Source: Conidiobolus incongruus B7586 (taxonomy: Eukaryota > Entomophthoromycota > Entomophthoromycetes > Entomophthorales > Conidiobolaceae). Taken from it: a stretch of DNA of 12,174 bases. Numbering within the stretch: position 1 is the stretch's first letter; each line of letters starts with the position of its first letter. The stretch is taken from positions 1 through 12,174 of the forward strand of contig JNEM01016517.1 in NCBI GenBank assembly GCA_000697335.1, written 5' to 3'. The notes under the pieces were generated by a model that had not been told where the DNA came from, did no database searches, and worked only from the letters and a program-made list of their open reading frames with translations. This document shows, piece by piece, positions 1 to 7,847 of this stretch. The translations under genes and the position numbers were made by a program.

Positions 1-246
1 CTTATATCAATATCAATGTAATATAATAATTACTATTTAAAATTTAAATTCTTTATGACTAATTTGTTTTTTTTAATTTAAAATTATAATAGGTTATTGT
101 AATTAATATATAACTAATTTTTAAACTTCCTAATGATATATTTATAGATATAAGAGTTTTACTATTCGATTATATTGAAAATAGCAATAATTAAACTATC
201 TAACTAATAATTTGAATTTAGAAAAATATTTGAATTATTTTAATTG

Positions 247-265
247 CTGTCTCTTATACACATCT
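247..265 (-). other. Tn5 mosaic end (Nextera adaptor) left in the assembly
   Basis: The bases CTGTCTCTTATACACATCT are an exact 19-of-19 match to the reverse complement of the hyperactive Tn5 mosaic end used in tagmentation libraries. A 19-mer of this composition is not expected by chance in such AT-rich DNA. It stands alone: there is no transposase, no second mosaic end and no IS50 sequence nearby. It is therefore best read as untrimmed sequencing adaptor, which makes the join at this point suspect. Confidence 0.93.
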
Positions 266-266
266 T

Positions 267-600
267 ATTACTTTGTAATTTAAATAATAGGAATTTTTAT
301 AATTGAAAAAAATAAATATTTTAATATATAATATTTAAAAACAAATATATAAAATAGATTTAATAGTTCCTTTTATTTTTAATAGCTTTTTGTTATATTT
401 TTAATTAAGTTTTAATATCTAAAAAATAATTTTTTTTATTAAAAACTGAATTTTGATATTTTTTAAACCAATTAAAATTTTTTATAAAAATTTTCTTTCC
501 TATAAATTAGTTTTCTAATTCCCTAAAACAGTTATAATTACATAAGTTATTATTAAAAGAATATACTAAATATGATAGTATTTTCTATTTATTTTTTAAT
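267..600 (+). repeat. Diverged direct repeat, copy A
   Basis: This segment aligns in the same orientation with the segment at the right edge of the window (11855-12174). Shared blocks in order include ATTACTTTG at the left end, CTTTTTGTTATATTTTTAA near 391, a TTTTTTTTATTAAA-like block near 430, TTATAAAAATTTT near 481, and AAAAGAATAT near 556. By eye about three quarters of positions match, with small indels, so this is an old duplication. No open reading frame, terminal inverted repeat or target-site duplication is visible. It could be part of a decayed dispersed repeat family. The left edge begins one base after the adaptor sequence, so the true left end may be cut off. Confidence 0.72.
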
Positions 601-1065
601 TAGAAAGTTTTTTATAGCTTTAATTTTATATATTTTAAAATTAATATATAGAATAATTGATTGTCAAATAATATTAAAAATACTAATTAGAAATAGTTTT
701 ATTTGAAAAAAAGTATAAAAGTTACTATTAATTCATTTTTGTTAAAAGTTAAATAAAAGTAATATATATTATTATAATTTATTATAATAATTAACATTTA
801 TTTATTGATAGAATATTTATTTAAAAAAATTTATAAAAAGGGTTAATTTAATATAATTTGATATTTTGATTTATGTTTTAATAAACCAATTATATAAAAA
901 GATTTAAAATTCATTTATTATAATAATTTATTATAAAAATTATACTTTCTAGTTATATTTGAGTAAGTTTTATTTAATAATAGCTACTCTAGTTTTTTAA
1001 GTTTTAATTCAATTATAAATTATTTATTTTTTATTTTTATTAATTAATTTTCATTCAAACTATAG

Positions 1066-1082
1066 TATATATATATATATAA
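1066..1082. repeat. TA microsatellite
   Basis: An uninterrupted run of about eight TA units lies in AT-rich intergenic DNA. It is a simple dinucleotide repeat, probably length-variable, with no sign of function. Confidence 0.85.
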
Positions 1083-1426
1083 AATACTTATATGACTAAT
1101 ATTAAAATATCTTAATAATTCTCTAGCTAAAATAGAAAGATATTTTTTAATATATTTTTTTATTCTTTTAATAATTAAAAAAAATAATTAAGATTGATTT
1201 TTTAAATTTTAGCAAGTTTTAGATAATTTATGTTTTAACTTTAAACTAAATTATCTAATAATAAATGATTACTTGAAATAATATTTCATTACTACAAATT
1301 GCTTGTGAATTTTATATATTTTTAGAAAGTTAATAGTTTAGTTTTATTAATACTAAAATAACAACATCGGATGATTATAATTTAATTTAAGTATAATTAG
1401 ATTAAACAACCAATTTTAAAAATTAT

Positions 1427-1444
1427 TATATATATATATATATA
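1427..1444. repeat. TA microsatellite
   Basis: Nine uninterrupted TA units lie in intergenic DNA. It is a simple repeat of the same kind as those near 1066 and 9612. Confidence 0.85.
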
Positions 1445-1512
1445 TTACAAAACTATTTTTTTTCTTATTTGTTTTGTATAAGTATTTTTATTTAGAATTA
1501 ATAATAAATTTG

Positions 1513-1544
1513 AAAAATAAGAAATTAAAAAATTTCTTATTTTT
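1513..1544. repeat. 14-bp perfect hairpin
   Basis: The left arm AAAAATAAGAAATT (1513-1526) is the exact reverse complement of the right arm (1531-1544), separated by an AAAA loop. A G-T wobble could extend it by one pair. A stem this long and perfect is uncommon even in AT-rich DNA, but no gene lies beside it. It could be a miniature inverted-repeat relic, a cruciform-forming site or chance. Confidence 0.6.
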
Positions 1545-3625
1545 TTGATTCTATGATAATATAATACAATTAATTGCATTGAAATACTTGAACTTAAGTA
1601 ATGATTACTTGAATATTGATTGAAATTGGCAAATTCAAAATCAAATAATATAAAAGTATAAGAATTGGTTTATTTAATACTTATAACCTTATATCATTAA
1701 TCGTATTGAATTGATCTATTCTTGTATCCTCAATGATTTAAATCTACCATCTTAGATCTTAATATCAATCGTAAAAATTAGGTTTATAATAATAAATTGT
1801 AATTATTTAATACATGAATATAAGTCAGTTTTGAACTTTTAAACATATAATTACAGAATTAATAGTAATATATTTACATGATTATTAAAAATCGTAGAGC
1901 ATTGTTATAATAAGATACATACAGATTGTTTGAAAGTATTAAAACAAATATATATTAAATTAACATTGAAATAATAAGTTTATTTTTTAAGTAAAAGAAA
2001 TAAAAAAGATTTTAATTTATTAAAAATTTATAATTATTTATATTTATTTGGGAACTATAATCATATTGCCGTTGCCTTAACTTTCTACTATTTAAATTGC
2101 TACTATTATATTAGAATTAAATTTTTTCATGTTGATACACAAACAGTTATATAATTTAATCAATTTTATCAACTTGTAGCCATTTTTCAAATTCTAATTT
2201 GAATATAATAAATTAATGAAATAAAATGAAACTTAAATTTAGTTTTTGAAATTCTTAATATTGATATTCCAATGATCATGTATAATGAAATTTTAGTTAA
2301 TAAAATCATTCAAGATTCTTTATATTTTATTTAACTCTTTCCTTTTAATTAAACAACAATATTTGGATTTGTATAAAATTTTGCATCAACGACTATTATT
2401 GACAAATTTATCAATTGATAATACATCCTCTGAACTAAAAATGTTAAGAATTAAATTCATTCATTTATCTAGATATTATAAGTGTAAAAAATAAGTATAG
2501 TTATAAAATAAGATATTTTTATATAAAATTAATCCCAAAATAGAACTATAATATTAATTACATTTTACTTCTAAATAATTATATATAGCAAAATAATAAT
2601 ATAGATATGTTTTTCTTGGAAAATATTTTATCATTATCAGCGTTGTGTAAATAAAGTAAAATTTATCAATGAAACCTGATCAATCATAATATAAATAATC
2701 TCAAATGTTTTACTATAATTTATATTTTTAATATTAAGAAATTATTAACGTAAAAATTTTAAATTATAAACCATTATCCAGTTATTATTAAATTATACTA
2801 AAATATAGATTTATCGTATATTTTATTCGATTTGAATTAAATAAATAAATATTTTATTAAAAAAAGTTCAATATGATATAAATATTATCTTATAATGATA
2901 TATATAATCACATTGTCAAACACTCTATAGTATTAAACATTTATTATGATTAAATAGCATATATGAAATTATTTTTACAAAGTACTATTTTTGATGATAA
3001 TACATTATATATATATGTTATTATGTAGCTATTTGATAATAACTTTTTATAATAAAACGGCTGAATTAAAAATTTATTGTTAAATATTATTATGTTCCCT
3101 ATATTTTTAGATTATTATTCCTGATATATACTTATAAGATGCATAACATAAACCTAATTTTATCAATTTAGTGTTATAATAATATTATGTTGAATTAATT
3201 TTATATATATGTAATATTATTTTATTAAGCTTGGAATTGCATATAATTTTCCATTGTAATTCATAAATTTTGTATTATAGGATATATTGGCATTTTCTTT
3301 CTATTTTAATTTTATATTAAGTATTTTGATAACATTAGTAAATATGAAGCAAAATTTATAACCTAAATAATATAAACCACAAACCAAGTTAGCTAATTTG
3401 ATTTTTAGTATTAGTTATTCTTAATTAATTTATAAAAAATGATTTTTTAATAAATTTGCTTTTATATTCAAACTATAGTCTGAGAACTAGAATTTTATAT
3501 TCATTTTTGTATCTATTAAACTATTCAAAATATGATTATATGTATAATTTACTATATCTTTGTAATTATATTACAGAATCAAAACATAGAAATTATTGTT
3601 CAATTAGTTAATTAACAATCACTAG

Positions 3626-3647
3626 TAGAATAACCTCAGTTATTCTA
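3626..3647. repeat. 9-bp perfect hairpin with CTCA loop
   Basis: TAGAATAAC (3626-3634) pairs perfectly with GTTATTCTA (3639-3647) around a four-base CTCA loop. It stands alone in intergenic DNA, with no T-run or gene end nearby that would make it a terminator. Confidence 0.5.
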
Positions 3648-4458
3648 AATATAATTTGATTTTTATTATTCATAATTTTTCAAATATATTTTCATTGATA
3701 AAAATTGAAGAGTAGAAAAAGATATAGTTATACACAATCATTGTCCTGACTCTTGAAAATCAGTAATAATTATTTAAATAGTCCACAATCAAATAAAACT
3801 TTAATAAAGAATTTGTAGATTTAAATTTGATATAAAATCATTAACTTAATTTTCAAATATTTTGTTAGCCTTTATAAAGATTGGAGCATTAGCAAATCCC
3901 AGTATTATGACTTGTAAATCATATCATAGAATACAGTTCATTTGATACGATATAGTTTAAAGCTATAGACATATATTCAATATATAAGAATAGGATCACA
4001 AAATAATTGAAATATATTACTAATGTTTGATATTTTCTAAACTGAAATGTTTATAACAAAATTAATAATTAATGATTTATATTTTGGTCATTTGCACAAA
4101 TTATCAATATATCAAAATTTAAATAATTTTGAGGAAATATTACATAAACAAATCTTGTGATTAAAAAATCATGTGAATAACAAATAGAGAAATCTAAATT
4201 TGTTTTAAAAATAAAGTAGTATAATCTAGTAACATAATTATACAATTGTAATAGTTCAATAACCAATACTCCAAATAGTAATAATTTTCCAATTCGAATA
4301 TGCATAATAAAAATTAAGTAGAGAATTTCAAGTAAGAAATATGATGCATTAAAACTGTTTATTATTCCAAATTTGCCTGAAATCAGTAAATCAAATAACC
4401 ACAAATTGTGATAATTTATTTATATTCAAATATAGACTAATTTTGAACAATAAATTGA

Positions 4459-4575
4459 TTGCGTATAGGTTGACTCGGAGCTGACTAGTGAAATCAATTC
4501 ACTGTAATAGTGCTATAAAAATGCGAGTATGATTAATAATTAGGAATTATAGCGTTCATGGGACAAATCGAAATA
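4459..4575. other. G+C-richer island with a hairpin, function unknown
   Basis: This stretch has clearly more G and C than its surroundings and contains a six-base stem, AGTGAA (4487-4492) with TTCACT (4498-4503), around an ATCAA loop. A TATAAAA-like element follows near 4514. No reading frame stays open for more than a few tens of codons. It lies about 350 bp upstream of the hydrolase pseudogene, so it may be a remnant of that gene's promoter or 5' region, or a small non-coding RNA. I cannot assign it. Confidence 0.25.
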
Positions 4576-4918
4576 TAAAATTATCAATAATCAGATCATA
4601 ACCTTAAATTTGATAAAAAATAATTTTTGAATGATTAAAAATTAATAATAATATTCAGTGATTTTTATATTGATTTTTATTAGATAGTGGGGTACATACA
4701 TATAATAATATTAGCCTTTTATACTCTATTCAAGTATATAATATTGATAGGGCTAACAAATAAAAATATCTATTTTTCAGAATTCTTTATTATCATTAGT
4801 TACTTTGAATAGATTGCAAATTAATTGAAATCATAATCAAGGCCAAAATTTTTTAAATCACAATTGATTAAAGATTTTTAGATTATAGTAAATCTATTTA
4901 TATATATATGCGCATTAG

Positions 4919-6207
4919 TATATTATCGCTGAAAAGTTTGTTATGCTTTTGCATTTTTATATTATATCTATGATTCTGTTCGAGCACACTAAAATATCTC
5001 ATAATTTAAATTTGATGGATAACCTGATCATTTATAACCTCAGAAATTGTATACAATCTACTTTTTATATCAGCTTAGAGAAATTGAGAGTTTTAGGTAA
5101 TTTTGCTTATCAAAAAGTACCCAATTCAGCCCAATTAGTCAATTTTCAAATCCCTAATGGGTTTAGAGTGTGTAGTCAAGCATTGTAGAAAGAATACTTG
5201 AGTAAAATGTCGAATTATAGCACTTGAGTTGAAAGTGATATGGACCGGAAAGTTTCAGGTCCTTTGATTGTGGAGTGCATAATACCTCAATGTCTAAAAT
5301 TTAACAGTAGTTCTAATGTATATGTGTATATTCATAGTGGCACTTTTATAATTGGAAAGTTTGGTATTTATCGAGGTGGCATGGGACGTGTTGCACTTGA
5401 TACTGAGTGTATATGCCTTGGGATTAATTATCGTCTAGCTACTGAATTTACTGCTCCATGCCAAATTGAGGATGTAATATCAGTAATATTATATCTAACT
5501 AGCGAGCCAAGCAATGACCCAAGCTTAAATGGAATGGGTTTGAATTCCAATCAAATTGTTGTTGAAGGGGATAGTGCTGGGGGGGGGGGAAATCTAAAGT
5601 CATCTCTCAATCGTCTTTTACAAGACCTCCAAATGCCTAAATTAGGTGGAGTTATTCTCATCTCTCCATCTCTTGTTTCTCTAACTGTTTAACAAGTCAT
5701 CATTTGAATGCCAATCATGAAGTATAAAATAATATGCCAATTATCCTCTAGGAGCAAAATGTACACCAAAATATTACGATTTTGCAGCTGGCCATCTTTT
5801 CCGAAACTGTTCACCTAATATTTTGTCCAAAATATCACAACGAGCAGTTTTTACTCTGATACTCGCTTTTTCAATCGTCCTTCAATTAGCACGCTATATA
5901 ACTCCAATTTTAAGGATTTACCTTCATCCTTGATCACAGTTAGTAGTGGTGAAAGGGTGCGTAATTATTCTATTTTATATCATCAGGAGGTCAATTTTGT
6001 TAACAAGATTAATAATGGAGGACTATCGCATATCTCTAATATAACACTACATATCTATGAGGGAATGATTCACTGCTTTACTCAATTATTTTTCAATCCT
6101 CTATCATAATGAGCATTTGCAAGGATGTCCAATTTTTTAAGATAATGCTTTGGAAAGAGCATTAATGATCGTTATAACTTTTCTACAAGTTCCAAGTATC
6201 ATATAAA
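4919..6207 (+). pseudogene. Decayed paralogue of the Say1-like esterase gene
   Basis: Translated pieces line up in order with the intact hydrolase at 7848-9341, from its membrane segment to near the end of its catalytic domain. The first piece (about 4919-5185) covers the hydrophobic anchor and the region after it. The next (5240-5689) covers the core and keeps YIHSGTF, where the family has HGG, GINYRL, the APCQIEDV block and the nucleophile motif GDSAGG. Later pieces match the acid-residue region (about 5885-5980, LPSSL...GERVR) and the histidine region (about 6056-6076, YEGMIHCF). The frame is broken repeatedly: in-frame stops lie at 5186, 5225, 5725, 5749 and 6107, and there are at least four frameshifts (near 5685, 5750, between 5790 and 5885, and near 6115-6140). 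A G11 run inflates the nucleophile loop by two glycine codons. About half the residues match the intact paralogue in the best block, so the duplication is old. Homology fades after about 6207. Base composition is still gene-like compared with the flanks. Confidence 0.9.
5579..5589 (+). repeat. G11 homopolymer in the pseudogene
   Basis: Eleven consecutive G bases follow the GDSA codons of the nucleophile loop. The intact paralogue has GGAGGT here (two glycines), while the pseudogene reads four glycines, so the run has gained six bases without shifting the frame. Replication slippage after loss of selection is the simplest cause. Sequencing error in the homopolymer is possible. Confidence 0.85.
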
Positions 6208-6771
6208 CCTGGGATTAAACGAAAATGGATTCAAGGGCAAGAAAGGGAATATCATGTTTGAACATCATTTAGATAATGAATTGGTGAGTTATCATAATCA
6301 ATATGATTTGAAATTGAAATTTGTAAATACATTATAAATTATCATCATATATATATTTGTTAAGAAATTTATATTTTCAAAAATCATAAATAAATTATCT
6401 GTTAATTAGATTATTATAAAAGTGAATATAAATCAAGTGTCACCATTTAAACTTTAATAGAATCACATATAGATTTAATCTTTTATGCGATTAGTTAATT
6501 TTAATATATAATATATTATTACACAATCTATAATATTGATATTAATATTAAATATTAAAATATTAGATTTTTTATATAAATTATATTTTTAGTATATAAT
6601 ATTTTGAATTCTCGGACTTTATATGTTAATATATTTAATTAAAACAAATTCAAATATTGGTTATAAATGGGAATATCATTATTAGAATTAATTGTATATT
6701 GAATTTTGAATATTGAAAAAAAGTTATAAACTATTTCATATATAATTATATTAAGTAATGTTATAAAAAAT
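6208..6771. other. AT-rich spacer, no gene seen
   Basis: The first 60 or so bases may be the last decayed traces of the hydrolase pseudogene, with a short basic stretch readable near 6206-6259. I could not align it confidently to the tail of the intact protein. The rest is strongly AT-rich, with dense stops in all frames and no RNA gene. Confidence 0.6.
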
Positions 6772-6778
6772 AAAAAAA
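6772..6778 (-). terminator. Pol III T7 terminator of the tRNA-Tyr gene
   Basis: On the minus strand this is a run of seven T residues 28 bases past the discriminator base of the tRNA-Tyr gene. It is the first run of four or more T on that strand after the gene. RNA polymerase III stops at such runs, so the 3' trailer would be about 30 nt. Confidence 0.6.
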
Positions 6779-6806
6779 TAGTGGATTTAATTCTGTTACT
6801 AAATTA

Positions 6807-6890
6807 TCCGACCAACCGGAATTGAACCAGTGACCTAGAGATTACAGCTTAAACTACAGTCTCCCGCTCTACCAACTGAGCTATAGTCGG
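6807..6890 (-). tRNA. tRNA-Tyr (GUA anticodon), 11-nt intron
   Basis: The 84-nt gene folds into a full cloverleaf. The acceptor is CCGACTA with TGGTCGG and discriminator A73, including the C1-G72 pair that marks eukaryotic tRNA-Tyr. The D arm is GCTC/GAGC with an AGTTGGTA loop, the anticodon stem GGAGA/TCTCT, and the T arm ACTGG/CCGGT with loop TTCAATT. The anticodon GTA is at 6855-6857 (complement strand). An 11-base intron, TTTAAGCTGTA (6843-6853), follows position 37, the standard eukaryotic site. Its third base from the 3' end is G and can pair with C32, as splicing endonuclease requires. Internal A box (TAGCTCAGTTGG) and B box (GGTTCAATTCC) are present. CCA is not encoded. The T stem is fully paired, unlike the second copy at 11467-11550. 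It reads UAC and UAU codons. Confidence 0.97.
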
Positions 6891-7239
6891 TTACACTAGT
6901 GTTTCAGACTGCATTTTATAATACCATTTAGGTTGATAAAATGATATAACATTATCATACTCTTGAAATGTATATTATAATTATTTCATTTCCAATTCTG
7001 CCAGTTTTTTTAAATCCTTTACAACTTAATTCTTTATTTTTTCATTATTTCCAATTATATTTAATTTATCATTCTATAAAATTTATACTTCATGCCTTTA
7101 TACTATCTGAATTCAATTATTTTATTATTATAAAAATTTTGATTATACTGAAATATTATTGAAACATTAGTAATATATCTAATTCTATTTTCATATATTT
7201 ATTTTAATAATTCATATTAATTTACAATTGTTTTCAACT
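6891..7239. other. AT-rich spacer, no gene seen
   Basis: This is pyrimidine-rich AT sequence. A short open frame starting at 6968 encodes only Phe, Ile, Leu, Tyr and Asn-type residues, as expected from composition alone, and is not annotated. About 70 bases next to the tRNA may hold its upstream pol III sequences, but no motif stands out. Confidence 0.6.
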
Positions 7240-7500
7240 ATTGTTGTATTTCGACAATACCTATCCGTCTCAATTTGATAGTTAAGCTAATATTACCTTC
7301 CATTCAGAGTAGATTTATCGTTCACAATCAAATGATGTTCTTTAGTTCCTCTTAGTATAATTTATCCAATTCCCATGAATTCACCAAACAAACTATTCAA
7401 ACTCTCAGGTGACAAAGTGAGAAAGGAGATTTTTGGAATATTTTGCTACAAGCTCTCAACAAGCAGACTTTAAGACATAGAATCCCAAAATGATAAAGTT
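7240..7500. other. G+C-richer stretch, possible coding relic
   Basis: Bases 7240-7500 contain visibly more G and C than both flanks, a contrast otherwise seen here only for the hydrolase gene, its pseudogene and the tRNAs. On the minus strand two overlapping frames stay open for about 30 codons each. One reads through a passage resembling ordinary protein, LSPESLNSLFGEFMG, before a stop. All frames are interrupted, so it is not a gene as it stands. It is not recognisably part of the hydrolase. It could be the remnant of an unrelated gene, a conserved non-coding element or a small exon. Confidence 0.3.
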
Positions 7501-7741
7501 CAGAATTAATAAATTATTTTACTAAATCATATTATAAGTACATTTCTAACAACGATTTTTATTTATAAAAAAAATATTACAAATCATAACACTGTATTAA
7601 ATTATATAAATATTAATAAATAGAAATTCAGTCTAATATTATAAATTTTTGATTATTAATTTTTCAATCCTTATAAAAATTTTAATTATTTTTACTCATT
7701 TAATATTTAATTAAATTATAAAAAAAAATAAAAAAAAATAT

Positions 7742-7747
7742 TTTATT
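7742..7747 (-). promoter_or_regulatory. Possible poly(A) signal of the hydrolase gene
   Basis: On the minus strand this reads AATAAA, about 100 bases after the hydrolase stop codon, and is the first perfect hexamer I see downstream of it. Such hexamers arise often in AT-rich DNA, so position is the only support. Confidence 0.3.
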
Positions 7748-7847
7748 ATTATAATTATTAGATATAGCTTTAAAATAAAAAAATAGAATTAAAAAATGAC
7801 TAGCATTTTTTAAAATCAAACAATATAATAAAAAAAATAGAAAAAAA

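Larger units (their letters stand above)
1..4918. other. AT-rich region with no supportable gene
   Basis: This stretch is dominated by A/T homopolymer runs, TA repeats and short degenerate motifs, and stops are dense in all six frames. I see no protein gene, tRNA or rRNA in it. The longest open stretch is 4069-4404 on the minus strand. It opens only at TTG, its first ATG is about a third of the way in, and its product is hydrophobic in the way AT-rich codons dictate, so I do not annotate it. Items listed separately are an adaptor sequence, one copy of a long direct repeat, two TA microsatellites and three hairpins. The last 500 bases, before the hydrolase pseudogene, are somewhat less AT-biased. 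Confidence 0.75.

Noticed and set aside
247-265. A genuine Tn5/IS50-type transposon insertion
   Set aside because: Only one mosaic end is present. There is no transposase, no second end and no 9-bp target duplication, and the exact engineered mosaic sequence points to a library adaptor.
1596-1610. Short palindrome AAGTAAT-G-ATTACTT
   Set aside because: Seven-base arms in AT-rich DNA are expected by chance several times in a window of this size, and no gene lies nearby.
4069-4404. Open stretch of 111 codons on the minus strand, hydrophobic product
   Set aside because: It opens at TTG and not ATG, the first ATG comes about 33 codons in, and its Ile/Leu/Phe/Tyr/Asn-rich product reflects AT-rich codons. 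There is no motif, homology or compositional shift. It could at best be an exon or relic of a membrane protein, which I cannot support.
5189-5239. Intron that might remove the two stops at 5186 and 5225 of the hydrolase relic
   Set aside because: The codons between the stops still translate to sequence matching the paralogue (KEYLSKM against QKYFDKF), so this is coding-derived DNA and not an intron. Further stops and frameshifts downstream confirm decay.
6968-7162. Open stretch of 64 codons on the plus strand
   Set aside because: The product is almost only Phe, Ile, Leu, Tyr, Asn and Ser, as expected from T-rich DNA. No motif is visible.
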